In this document: one piece after another, positions 25,801 to 37,154 of the stretch
Numbering within the stretch: position 1 is the first letter of the stretch
How the letters are laid out: every line of letters begins with the position of its first letter
Origin: Naganishia liquefaciens
Taxonomy: Eukaryota > Basidiomycota > Tremellomycetes > Filobasidiales > Filobasidiaceae
NCBI GenBank assembly: GCA_013423385.1
Contig: BLZA01000017.1
Coordinates: 248,001-312,000 of the forward strand
Direction: 5' to 3'
Length of the DNA: 64,000 nt
Made by a program: the position numbers and the translations under genes
Notes under the pieces: model-generated
Told to the model about the DNA's origin: nothing
Seen by the model: only the letters and a program-made list of their open reading frames with translations
Database searches by the model: none

Positions 25801-26505
25801 TAAACTGGTTTCGGTTCTAGTGCCTGAGAAGTTATTCCTGGTATACCCCAAGGCACTTGCGGGCCGACTAGAAGTGTCCACACAACTGCGAAAAGATGTT
25901 GAAGTGTTGAAGCCAAAAGTTTACGGTGGCGAGGAGCGCACAATCAATGTGGAAGAAGTCCGACAGCTTGTTTCCATCGTGTTCCGTCTTGAGGCTTTGT
26001 CTTCGAGCAAAATGTCGGCGGAAAGACACAAGGCCATGACGGAAACGGCTCCCTCGGCAGATCACATCTCGCTGGAGCCGATTGTTCAAGTCGCGGGGAA
26101 TGATATATCGTTGGCCGACTCGGGTCTCAAGCAAGGAGAGCCTCCACAAGATCACGCGGTTCTGGACGGTACTGTCAACGGATTCTCGCTCGCCATCAAG
26201 GCCATCTCGCAATCAGACCTTTTGCATCATTCGTCGTTCCTTGGTCCACGCGTAAGCGAAGAAATGACCGATGAGGAGTTGATATGTGTGTTGGAATCGC
26301 TGGTGATCCGACTGGAAAACACGCTCTCAACTCTTGTGAGTCAACCGCTTGAAGAGCAGCCATATTTTGGCATGTTGACGTCTCCTTTCAGCTCGTGAAA
26401 CAGATCGGGGACATCTACCCGGTACTCGCTAACCTCTCCGAATTGACCAAGATAGACACTTCTAGCTTGATCTCGGCTCTATCCGCGTTCGCCTCCCTCA
26501 TGTGA
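19817..26505 (+). CDS. CYR1: Adenylate cyclase (RA-like, LRR, PP2C-like and class III cyclase domains)
   Basis: The enzyme makes cAMP from ATP and drives PKA signalling (CAC1 in Cryptococcus). It has about 2,100 residues. A Ser/Thr-rich N-terminus of about 600 residues is followed by a Ras-association-like segment (FIRIYSPDGTYTTM), then roughly 20 leucine-rich repeats (22250-23960; LNLSRNSMSDVP, LRELDVRRNQLTTL). Next comes a PP2C-like domain (24120-25000) and the cyclase catalytic domain (25130-25790). The catalytic part shows both metal aspartates (VFTDIKNST and KTEGDAFMVSF), the purine-specifying Lys/Asp pair (EVKTEGD, RMDYFG) and the N...R pair in MVNKSARVS. Introns: 20295-20363, about 21749-21809, about 21957-21965 onward (unclear), about 22174-22234, 23828-23883 and 26336-26390. 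The last one replaces a premature stop with the tail ELTKIDTSSLISALSAFASLM. Start MSFKASEES is chosen over an upstream in-frame ATG at 19535. Confidence 0.95.
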
Positions 26506-27445
26506 TGGCGATATCAAGCTCAAGCACTTTCACTTTCTAACGATATACATAATACAGAGATACAGATGATCTCCTAGTTTCGTTGTTTACCGGCGTCTTG
26601 TCGGACTGTAGCATATCTGTACAGACGTGTGCATATTTATGCCTTGCAAGGATCTCTTCCCAAGGCAATGCGAACGACAAGAGTCTTGCGCTACGCCGAA
26701 CAGCTCTTCGTTTGGATCGCGGTCAATGCGGAAACTGTGGTGGCGTCAAAGCGTCAATAACCCATTCCTCAAGTGCCTCGACGCCACTCACGCGTGGTCT
26801 TCCGATCCTGTCCTCCTAAGACGGTCACCTGGCCTGCATATTGCCTACATGGATACCCAAGTATTCGAAAAGACCTCTGCGGTTCGTAAGGGCTCTCACA
26901 CCTTTGCCAGGATGCAGAATGAACTATGCGGCAAAGACGTCGAATAATGACCTTGCTTTGCATCCGCATCATTGCAAGCACCGTGGCAGCGGCGGACACA
27001 CGCGCGATGGCGACGAGAATGCGGCCGCCGCCGAGTCTCGCTCGCGCCGTCATGTGTCTATCTGAGACACGGACAGACAAGAATGATGAATAGCATTTGC
27101 ATCTTGCTGACGAAAAGCATTCCCGCCAGCTTGCCAGTTCACGTCGTCCTGCACCATGGTGCGTATTAGCGGCCTCATGACCCGCCTGGACCAGATAAGC
27201 CCGCCTTGATGACCTGCAGCATATAGGGTAGCCGCTACGTCATGCTCACCCGACCTGCCCTGATCCTTCCGGCGGCGGTCGGTCAGCTGACGATTTGCGC
27301 GGAAGAATCCGAGACTAGATGGAAGGCAGATTACGTGGGATTTGCATCGCAGGTCCTTTTGACTGCCTTGGCTGCGCTGGTGGCTAGGCAGTCCAGAAGT
27401 CTCTAGTATCTCGGAAGCTAACGGATCAGTCAACCGCCAAGATGG
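26506..27445. other. Intergenic, cyclase 3' region
   Basis: About 940 bp. Short open frames on both strands (for example 27050-27433 minus) lack recognisable features. Confidence 0.4.
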
Positions 27446-27453
27446 TATATAAT
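27446..27453 (+). promoter_or_regulatory. TATA box of the gene starting at 27571
   Basis: TATATAAT lies 118 bp before the start codon, followed by a pyrimidine/CA-rich leader with repeated TCATCAACA-like words. This arrangement is typical of inducible or strongly expressed fungal genes. Confidence 0.6.
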
Positions 27454-27570
27454 GGGTCGTCGTTTCCTGGCCGTAGGGCAGTCACAGTAGCCTCTCTATT
27501 CATCAACAAGATTCATCAACAGCTTTCATCAAAGTAGCAGACACACCACACTACCTCACAACAACGACCA

Positions 27571-28888
27571 ATGGAGTTTATCACATCAGCCTCAGCTCCC
27601 CCTCCCTTGCCTCCTTCGGTAAAGCAGTACCAGAGCCAAGCTGTCATTCACCTCACGTCTGACCGACGAGGCAGTGCGTCTGGTGATGGGCAGCCCGGTC
27701 TCTTCCGGAGTCTCTCACGAGGCAGTCTTGGCCGACGATCCAGCTCCGGAGGCGGCAGCGAGTCTGGCGGAGGTCTCCGACGGGTGCTTTCCCGAGGAGA
27801 AGGGGAATCTGGCGGAGGATTGCGACGAGTGCTCTCGCGGGGTGACAAGTCAGGTGCGGATGGTGCGGGTCGACGAAGCTCTGAAGGAAACGTCTTGAAG
27901 CAAACCGATGAGTCCTCCGCCGGAGGTGCGCCTTTGCAAAGAACCAAGTCGGCGGAGCTCAAGAACGGCAAGTGGATCAGCCCTATTATGGCAGGCGTTG
28001 CGGGCGTGAGTGCTGTCCTTGCCTTTTACCGAATCTGAACTGACCGATACTCTCTAGAACAATCTCGTTCTGATCCTGGCTGTTGACTCTCACCTCGTTC
28101 CCTTTGGCACGTATGATGAACACCAGCATCAGTTTAAACGAAGACCCTCCTCCAACACCGCACCAACCGCTGCAGCTCCAGCTACTCACCCTGAAGCCGA
28201 ACACTCAAGTGGCGGAGGTGGAATTGGAGCCACAATCAAGAAGATTTTCCGACGCTCCTCGTCTTCTCAGCAAGGCACGACTGCGCACGGTACTGACGTT
28301 CATCCTACGACGACTTCTGGCGCGGAGTCCGCAGTCTCGGACGAAACCGCCGTCAATGCGCCCTTGAACACCCTTGAAGGTCACCACCAGCTCGACGAGC
28401 AAGTGCACGACAAGTCGTATCCAGCTTACGTTCATGGCGAACCCGTCAAGTACATCGTCGTTCCTCTCGGAGCGCTGGATTACAAGACAATCACGCTCAA
28501 AGAAGAGAAGGGTGTCTGGGTCGTCAAGGTCCCTGTAAGTCTACCGGTCACTGCCCGATTGACGCGATCTGACCCAGGGTGTTGCCAGGTCACTGGCTTC
28601 TTCCATCGACTCGTCGAACCCGCTCTTAACGAGATCGGTCAAGGTCCCGATGAAGGGTAAGTCAGCGGCAGGAGTCGCTAAATATTATACGCCTGACCCT
28701 ATGGTGTTCGCGATGTAGATGGGGAAGGTCTGGTGAAATCGAGTTCTTGTTCGACAGCAAGAATTGGATCGGTGCCAAAGAGTAAGTACGAGTATGCTCT
28801 TTCTGAAAGAAATCACCCTGACTGTAGTCTTGTCGTTCGCATACAGCGAGGCGGAACTGTTGCATTTCAGTCTGATGAGCGCCCTTAA
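27571..28888 (+). CDS. Unknown protein with duplicated Gly/Arg motif and conserved-looking C-terminal domain
   Basis: Five exons give a protein of about 370 residues starting MEFITSASAPPPLPPSV. Residues 50-95 are Ser/Gly/Arg-rich and contain two tandem copies of ESGGGLRRVLSRG, a possible basophilic-kinase site. After the first intron (about 28004-28057) comes NLVLILAVDSHLVPFGTYDEH. Later exons encode YVHGEPVKYIVVPLGALDYKTITL, VTGFFHRLVEPALNEIG, WGRSGEIEFLFDSKNWIG and LVVRIQRGGTVAFQSDERP. Intron donors are all GTAAGT-like (28534, 28657, 28780), and the splices restore one frame to TAA at 28886-28888. The C-terminal half has alternating strands and polar turns, like a compact beta-rich domain. 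I cannot place it in a family. The clear TATA box suggests regulated expression. Confidence 0.65.
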
Positions 28889-30141
28889 CCCTACCGGCAT
28901 TTAGCTGTAGTCCAGCCTGCGTCCTGTGCATAGCGTCGAAGCCACCGGTGCGAAGGCGGCAATCATCGCATACTACGCCTGCCTTCCAGCCAGTCTCCTT
29001 GTCTTCTCCTCCCTTACGCAGACCGCAAAGGTTCCTACGACTCTGCCAGCTTTCATAATGCTCACCGAAGAAACCTGTAGAAATCTCGCTTGGACACCTT
29101 CAGACTCCGTCTTTATCGTTGTAAATCAGACAGAAAGAAAGAGCGTCCTTCCAACGCAAATATAATCCCTCATCGTTTTCTCTGGAGGGTCCAGCTTGTG
29201 GAATTCGTATATGGCCGATGGAAACCATGGAGTACCATCAGTCTCAGCAGGTACACTTTCCCTCGCTCTGATTGCGACATGATGAGAAAGATGAGACCGG
29301 ATTGGCAGAGAGCTCCAGGGATCTGCTGTCCGGGACATCTGCCGCAATGCGGTCTAGCTGAAGACACAGTGATGATCAAGTCTCTTACAAGGTCTCATGT
29401 CGGTCCCGCGTGCATGGATGAAGCCAGTATTTTCACGAAATCTTGTATCCAGCTTGATTGCATTCGGCTTTGGGTTGCTGTGAACTCTTTGGAATCACTT
29501 TCGAGTCTCCGAAGCGAGATAAAGGGGCAGCCTAGCTCTACTTACTACAGTAGTATCGTAGCTTGGCGCGATATTCACATTCTACACAGCTTCGCTAAGG
29601 CAGCCAAGCTTTGGTCCTTTGCGGATTGCCGTGGTCTTGCAGATGGCATCGTCGTGGTCTGCGTCGTACAGGCCGTCAGCTGATATAAAGCATGCTGCAT
29701 CCGGGTCGATAGAGTCGACAGATGACTCTGTGCTCGGACAAACAGGCTGGGCGAATGAGCTGGCGAATGTACAGTAGTAAGCTACAGAGAGACTGCATGT
29801 CGCGCGACTCGCATTGGCCGTGATCGAGGGATAGAATGGCAGCAGCATTCTCGCTGGATAAACCGTCAGATAGCAACTGGCCATCTCCGATTTCACACGT
29901 GCGACACACGGGCGACTCCAAGGCTGCAAGTGTCTTGAGCAGACTCTCCATCTCCCCTCCGTACGCCGTTCGTCTACAACAGGGGCTCTCTTCGGAAAGC
30001 CCGGAAACGTCAGCCGCAAACATACGCGCTCCGGACGAAAGCGCCGGAGACTTGATACCACTACTACCGCTATACCACCAAAACCACTCCCCAAGATCAT
30101 CTCGTATTCTCCGTCATCCTTGGAAGACTCGGTCGGGCAAG
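28889..30141. other. Intergenic and upstream region of the phosphate transporter
   Basis: About 1.25 kb. A 197-codon plus frame (29090-29683) and a 191-codon minus frame (29582-30157) have random-looking composition and no domain. An in-frame extension upstream of the SPX domain (from 29836) is probably 5' UTR. Confidence 0.4.
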
Positions 30142-33100
30142 ATGAAGTTTGGAACATTACTCGAGCTCAATTCCAACATTGAATGGTTCGACAAGTACGT
30201 CGACTATGACGGACTGAAAAAGCTTTTCCCCAATGAGCCCTTCGATCCGTCTTACCATCGTGGTCGGCTCGGTACAGGAAGGGACGAGGAGGAAGCATCG
30301 CCATTGCTTCAGGCCGGGGATGACAGAGGAGTAGCTTCGCAAGAGGAGTTTATTGCGGCTTGTGATAGGGAACGAAACAAGGTCATCGAGTTCTACAAGG
30401 AAAAAGAAGAACAACTAGTGGAAGACTTCAGAGCTTTGCAGCATGAAGTCAAGATGCTCGAGGATCGGGAGCTGGAAGACGTTATCGAGGAAGACGAGGA
30501 GGAAGAAGAAGCGGAAGATGCAGATGCGGACAATGACGGTTACACAAACAGTCAATCTGGCAGCCGAGTTCTGGGTGGCAGTCGACGCTTCTCTCAGGAC
30601 GATCACCGCGCAGGCGAAGGCGCAGGTGTTTTTGGTAGTCCTCCGACACAAGCCAGTACAGCAACCGGATTCTTCAAGCGGTTCGGACAAATCAATCGTT
30701 CAACCGTCAACGTCGACCCCAAGGACGAAACGGATCTCCTGGAAGCTGCGCTTTCGCCAGCCGTCATGCAGCAACAGCAGACGAACGCGCGTGTGCTGAG
30801 CAAACCAAGAAGCAGAAGTCGTTCTGCAATGCCCACCTCACCTATCAAGAACGGATCCAATACCGGACCCTCGCCTAAATTCAAGCGGGCTGTCTCCGAC
30901 TACGAATTGCCCTCGCCCGGAATGGCCGCGTCGAATGCTAGAGAACACCGCCTATCCGTCTCTTCAGCGTCGTCCGGTGGTGGTCCTCACGGCTACAGGT
31001 ATCGCGGCAATCTTGGTCTCATTCCGATGGACAACACAGGTTTAGCGGACAGCATGATTTCCGCATCATCGGCGCAGGGTGGACTATCCCATGCTGTCTC
31101 TTATATCTGGACAGCCAACTCGGATTATGGGAAAGTCGTGCGAATCGGATTCAAGAAGAGAATCGCGGCCCTTTGGCTAGAAGGCAACAGTCTCGGCCAG
31201 TACACAGACCTCAACATGACAGCATTCGAAAAGATTCTGAAAAAGTAGGCCGATGCGCTGATCAGGTTTCGAAAAGTGGAACTGATGCCTCCTTTTCGCA
31301 GGTATGACAAGAATACAAATTCGGAGGTGAGACAAAGTGGACGATTGTATTTGCATCGAGATTTGATTCCACTTCTTGCAGCTCAAAAAACGCTACATCG
31401 CTCAGTCTGTGTTGACGTCTTACCCTTGGAAGACCGAGACCAAGGAGCGCCTCAACGAGATGATGGACCAGATTTTATACCTCTATGCAAGAGTGGCAGC
31501 CGGAGGTGATGTTGAATTGGCAAAGCAACAACTTCGCGCTCAGCTTCGAGAAAAGGTAGGCTTATCATCCGCCATGACTCGGACTGTGTGACATTGACCT
31601 CACCTGTCCTTCAGATCGTGGTAGACAGAGAAACGGTTTGGTCGAGAATGGTACAAGAACGTCGTCGTGAGAATCAGCAACTCAAGGTCGTAGGCCCAGA
31701 CGGCGCTCAGTATGCATCGGAGAAGACTGTCATCCGGACACCCATTGGTACACTCAAGCTTCCGTCCTGGATCGCTCGGCGACCATTGATTTTCATCCTC
31801 GCATGTGGCGTGCTCGTCGGCGTCATACAAGCCAAACCATTCGACCGCGAGGAGGAAAGCAATTGTCTGGGAATGCTGCTGTTCTGCACCATTCTGTGGG
31901 CGACAGAGGTACGTCCGTCAGCGCTTTGCACGGTCAACCTTTTAGTCTGACAGACAGTCTCATAGGCTATCCCGCTGTTCGTCACCAGTTTCTTTGTGCC
32001 GTTCTTGACCGTCGTTCTACGCATGATCCGGTCGAGTGACGGGGAAGATGTCCGTCTGAGCGCCGCCGATGCCACCAAGTAAGCGGATGGGGAACGAGTC
32101 AGATATGTTGCCGTTATAACCTTGCATTCTAGGTATATCTTTTCCCAAATGTTTTCGCCGACAATCATGCTATTAATTGGTGGTTTCACCATCGCAGCCG
32201 TACTCAGCAAGACCCGACTGGACGTGATGACTGCTACACGCGTTTTGAATGCAGCGGGATCGAAGCCCAGTGTCGTCCTTCTATGTTTGATGTTGGTCGC
32301 CACTTTCGCCAGTATGTGGATCAGCAACGTTGCTGCACCGACTCTGTGTTACGCTTTGATCAAGGCAAGTAAAGACAAAGTGGTCCTTTTTGGCACGCGC
32401 TGAGACTTTCAAATCTCCTTTAGCCGATCACGGACGAGTTGCCACCAAAATCAGCATTCTCCAGATGTCTAATCGTAAGTCTGACACTTGTAGCATGTTG
32501 ACATCCAGCTGAGACTCCTGCGTCCGCAGATTGCCATTGCATTGGCAGCAAACATTGGAGGCCAGGCTTCACCCATCTCTTCACCACAGAACCTCATCGC
32601 TCTCGCCAGCATGGATGTCCCACTGTCCTGGCTGCAATGGTTCGCGATCGCTCTCCCAGTCGCCACCGTATCTATTGTCGCCATCTGGGCTTTCTTGCAT
32701 ATCAATTATAGATGGGAACACGACCTCGAAATTCCTCGAATGCGTAAAAACCAGGATCCGCTGACAATGACGCACTACTACGTCTTGTTTGTCACATTGT
32801 TCACAATTGCACTTTGGTGTGGCGAGAAATCGCTTGAAGCTTGGATTGGTGACATGGGCATTATCGCGATCATTCCGATCATTGCGTTCTTTGGAACAGG
32901 CATTCTGTCCAAGGTACGCCAATTCTCTGATATGTGCCGGACTTGTCTGACATTTGTGCATAGGACGATTTCCACAACTTCCACTGGAGTATCGTGTTCC
33001 TAGCCATGGGCGGGATCGCTCTGGGCAAGACCGTGCTATCTTCCGGCCTACTCGACGACCTCAACCGAGTTTTGGAAAACGCTGTCGAGGGAAAGAGCCT

Positions 33101-33674
33101 CTACACCGTGCTCATCTTCTTCTCCGGCATCGCGCTCGTCATCGCCACATTGTGAGTCGATTATGGTCTACAATCGAATGTCTAACTGAAGCCCTACGGA
33201 ACAGCATTTCACACACAATCGCGGCGGTGTTGCTGGTTCCTATCGCCGAGAAGATTGGCAGCGCTATGGAAGACCCGCATCCTCGCTTACTGATCATGGT
33301 AGGTGTTTCCTGATCCCCTACTTCCCTCGGCGCAGTCAGTGACTGACACCCTTCTGAAGGCGACCGCATTGATCTGCTCTGCAGGAATGGGACTTCCAGT
33401 CAGCGGATTCCCTAACATGACAGCGTGAGTAACGAAAACGGCCTTCTCGGAATCGCGCATCTCAGCTGCCTTTTTACAGAATCACACAGGAGAACAAGCT
33501 CGGTCAGCGTTACATCGAGCCAAGTGATTTCCTCAAGAATGGTATTCCTGCCTCGATTCTGGCCTTGATTGTAAGCACTTTTAGGTTGCTATCAATCGAC
33601 CTTGGACTCATCACTCCTCGTCACGCCAGGTCATCGTCACAATTGGATACGCCGTTTCGAGAGCCTTAGGGTAA
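30142..33674 (+). CDS. SPX-domain low-affinity phosphate transporter (DASS/PHO87-90-91 family)
   Basis: The start MKFGTLLELNSNIEWFDKYVDYDGLKKL at 30142 is the canonical SPX N-terminus; SPX binds inositol pyrophosphates and gates phosphate transport. The SPX domain is split by an acidic and Ser-rich insert (residues about 110-280) and ends with YDKNTNSELKKRYI and related helices near 31400. The membrane part (31750-33670) has 10-12 hydrophobic segments. It also has the divalent-anion/sodium symporter landmarks SNVAAPTLCYALIK and GGQASPISSPQN, and a second hairpin GLPVSGFPNMTAI. About 11 introns are readable, most with GTAAG/GTATG donors. The last exon ends VTIGYAVSRALG with TAA at 33672-33674, inside what would otherwise look like a donor. 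The layout matches fungal PHO90/PHO91; plasma membrane versus vacuole cannot be decided here. Confidence 0.93.
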
Positions 33675-34988
33675 GAGCTACTTCAAATGTTGTAGTTGGC
33701 TCCGCTTATGATCCCGTCCTTCCTTTCACAGACTGTAATATACCTTACATTCGCGGCTTGTCGGGTACGATGGCAAAGGCAAACTCACTCTCCTGTACCA
33801 ATCTCATTTCATATTTGCATACAAATGCTTTCTCCTCCTTAACCGCCTTGAATATCCAACTGCTTGCTCGGGGCATGTGGGCTTGCCATGAGACTTCCCA
33901 TTATGACAAGCTCCTGTACCACACCGTTGCGCCTTTGTCTGTTAATCTCTCGCTGGAAAGCGATCGAACTAAGCGCACATTTTTCTGCTTCCATCAATTC
34001 ATGAGTTCGATATATAACAAAGCCCGGTCGTGCATGCCCAGCATCGTTAAGGACTTGTCGCGTTGGCTTGGAAACGCTCATGACGGAGGTCGGAGGATAG
34101 CGGTGACACGAATCACGCGTCGGGTATAGTCAGGTAAGCATCTGGCGACGGTTTCTGTTTCGAAAATCCCTTCCCCTTCAACCTTCAAATGACGAGTGAA
34201 TTATGTTTATTCCTTGGCACCTCTTATTCCAGGGGCGGAAGAACCAGCGACGTGCAAACTTGTTTGCACAATTCTGCTCGAATCAGCAATGGCTCGAGTT
34301 GAATGTTCTTCCGTTCGATGCTTTCAACGACTTTCTGATCTTCACGACACACTCTCCATACTTTGTCTATTTTCCACGTTGATAGTCAGGGGCTAACAAT
34401 CATGCTACCTCCGACAGTGTTCAATATTCATTCCTCTGTAATGGTCTTTTCGGATCTGCGTTCGGCACGAGTTGTACATGATGATTGCTCTACACCTATG
34501 TCAAACTTTGCAAACCAAATCTTTCATACCACAGTCATGCTTCTGAACTCTGTCCAGTCACTGACACATACATACTTGTATAGACTCGCTGCTCGGATAT
34601 GCCTGTAATGCGGAAAAGAACCTCTGCCAGCACAGCTGCACAGCGAGAGTTTGCTCCTCTCAATACAACCAAGACTCATGCAGAGCAGCGAAGCGATTGG
34701 TGCCAGAAGGCTTATTAGAAGGGTGGTAACATCCCAGAACTTGCTGCATCGCTTAATATTCAAAACCTTCTGAAGCTTCTATACTATTGATCCATAAAGA
34801 TTGTCCGTATTCGCAGTCTTACAAAGTTATTGTCCATAATGAGGGTGAAAGCGCATAAGATACTGTATAAAGGCCGCTCGTGTCGAGACTCGAGAACTTG
34901 AACCGAACAGTTAATTGTCCATTATCCGTAATCCAAACTTGCAGCGGTCGCCCTTTGGGCGTGCGACCTCACAAAGCAAAGCGAAATG
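33675..34988. other. AT-richer intergenic region between converging genes
   Basis: About 1.3 kb of visibly AT-richer, low-complexity sequence between the 3' ends of the phosphate transporter and the minus-strand gene. An open frame at 33602-34129 overlaps the transporter end in another phase and looks random. No terminal repeats or element proteins were seen. Confidence 0.4.
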
Positions 34989-36852
34989 TTACATCGCCGT
35001 CGCAGGATTTCCTGCCCTGGTTGTCATTCCAAACATGCGCAGGAATCGCTTCATGCCTCCCGACTTCTTGGCATGAACTTTGGGTTCACCGAAGCAATGA
35101 TTGTCGACCGAGGATGCTTGACTTGTAGGGCTATCGCTTGAGAAAGTCCCGCTTTCACTGTAGGTGTGGGTGCCGTCACTGGTAGAGTTGTTGGACATGA
35201 CAGGCGACAAGGAGTGAGAGCTTTGCGTTGAGCTCGAAGTGTGCGTCGGATCGACTGTTTGTGACTCGTTGGGCGGAGTTGAGGATTCGTACGCTGTTCT
35301 GAAAGTGGAAGCGGAAAAGGACGAGGCCAAAGAGGAGGAGGATAATTTTGATCGAAGGTTGGGTCGGAATGCCCTGGGGGGCGGTGTAGTCGACACATCC
35401 GCGTGCGTCCTGATTTGTCCAAAGCCGCCAAAGTAGTCGGATCCTTCGGATTCGCTTTCCGGGGATTGACAATTCGAGGTTCGCCCCTTGGTGAACATGG
35501 AAGCATCCAGAGAGAGGACGGATCGACTTCGTCCGAGCGAGAGCTTGGAGCTATTCGGCGAGTGCCAGGGCGATCCGAGGGGGGAGGCTCCTCGACTGGA
35601 GCTTGGTGATCTGGGGGCGGCCGTCGGCAGTGTGATGCCAGATTTCTTCAAGGCAGACCGGGAGAATTTGGGAGTGCTCGCGCCAGATCCAGCTGGGGAG
35701 ACTTCCGGAAGTTCCGGGTACTCATCGTAGACTTTTCCGGGCGACTGCTGCTTGGTCGATTCGGATTCGGAGAGATCGACAACTGTCGAGTCGGCCCATA
35801 AACTCTTGGCAACAGCAGGAGTAGCAGATCGCGGACGGCCGTCTACACTTGAGTGGGATGACATGGCACTGACGGAGCGAACCGATGGCGGTCTTCGACC
35901 GTGTTCCGCGCCAGAAGACGTTGTGGGACGATCACTCGGGGGTCTGCCATTTGGCTTTGTCCTTGATAGAGTTGATGCTGCATCTTCGGGGCGCTGCACC
36001 GACGTTGCCGGACGGGCGATCACATCGCGATTGACCATTGGAGTGCCCGTATCCTGTTCGCGCTTCTCGGTCTTGAGGGAACTGCGACTTGCCGACTTGA
36101 GCGATCCGAAAAAGGACTTGCGTTGGGGCTTGGTCACGACTGGTGGGACAGCCGATGGTTCGAGTGCGATGGGCTCCTGAAGCGTCGCTGGCGCAGAATC
36201 GTCTGCCGAGAACCAATCCGGTTCCTCCTCGATAACCTCTTGTCGAAGAGGACTTGCAAGTCTCGAAGAGCCACTGCCCGATCTTTTCTTGGTCGATCTG
36301 GCGAAATGCGGTCGAGGGGGAGCTAAGGGGAGGGAAGATGATGAGAGCGGAGGAGTCGAGGGAAAATTACGGGCGAGATGTTCGTGCAGTGGCATGCCGA
36401 GGGAACTACTGGAGGATCCGATCACGCCGTAATCCATGTCGAGTTGCATATCGTAGACGTCCAAGTTGTCCCTTGACGGCGCGGGAAGATTCTTCGCAAC
36501 GTAGGCCTCGGCTGCTAGACGGGTCTTGAAGACTTTCCATCCCGTATTTGCATGAGCCTGAAACACGATTCAGCACGATTCTTGGGAAATGCGGGTAGGC
36601 CATACTGACCTTGATTTCGATTTCCGCCTCCTGCCACGATTCAAAGATCTTGCCCACCTGATGCCCTTCGCCTCGTCGTACCACTGCATAGTAGTTCCTC
36701 CTCTTTTCAAATACCCTGCTTCGTTCTGTCGTACTTGGCGCGACGACAGCAGACAATCGTTTGTGACTGAGCGTCGCCGGCAGATTCGTTGACGATGCTC
36801 CTGCCATTTTCGGGTCGACTGATAAAGGACGTGGTGTGAGTGATTCGACCAT
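34989..36852 (-). CDS. RNase H1 N-terminal (hybrid-binding) domain protein with long disordered tail
   Basis: Two exons (36852-36610 and 36557-34989) are joined by a 52-bp intron (GTCAGT..TTTCAG), giving about 606 residues. Near residues 50-105 the sequence YYAVVRRGEGHQVGKIFESW, then EAEIEIKAHANTGWKVFKTR and LAAEAYVAKN, matches the RNase HI N-terminal / caulimovirus viroplasmin fold. This small domain binds RNA-DNA or double-stranded RNA. The intron cuts the domain in half. No RNase H catalytic domain follows; the remaining 500 residues are Ser/Pro-rich and disordered, with a basic C-terminus (KKSGGMKRFLRMFGMTTRAG). ATG at 36852 (MVESLTPRP) is used; MAGASSTNL at 36807 is an alternative start. 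Fungal proteins of this layout are known, but I know no defined role. Confidence 0.8.
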
Positions 36853-37136
36853 GATGGATGGTAGTGTGAAGATTTGGGATCCCTCTTCTGCGGGTTGTTG
36901 TCCAGGGGGACGCCTATGGGGAGGACAATATAATTGATAACGATCGGAATTGGAGGATTAGTGGAGGCGACGCCGTCCAGGGGAGGGGGGTTGGGGGGCT
37001 CGACGAGAAGAGTGGAACGAAGGGATGCGGTGATGGCGCAGTGCAAGTCGAGGTGTTGGCAAAGGTCAGGGATGAAGACAGAAGCAAAAGAGACGGACCC
37101 AGTCGACGACGGATCTGGATATGGGGATGTCAGCAA

Positions 37137-37154
37137 TCTCTCTCTCTCTCTCTC
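37137..37154. repeat. (TC)9 microsatellite
   Basis: Nine perfect TC dinucleotides. On the minus strand this is a GA tract about 285 bp upstream of the start codon at 36852, possibly a promoter element. Confidence 0.85.

Noticed and set aside
29090-30157. Two overlapping frames of about 190 codons on opposite strands
   Set aside because: Neither has coding character or domains; the minus frame runs over the start of the SPX gene.
33602-34129. 175-codon frame at the end of the phosphate transporter
   Set aside because: Different phase from the transporter's last exon, random composition, AT-rich 3' region.
33675-34988. AT-rich block as an old mobile element
   Set aside because: No terminal repeats, target-site duplications or element proteins could be seen.
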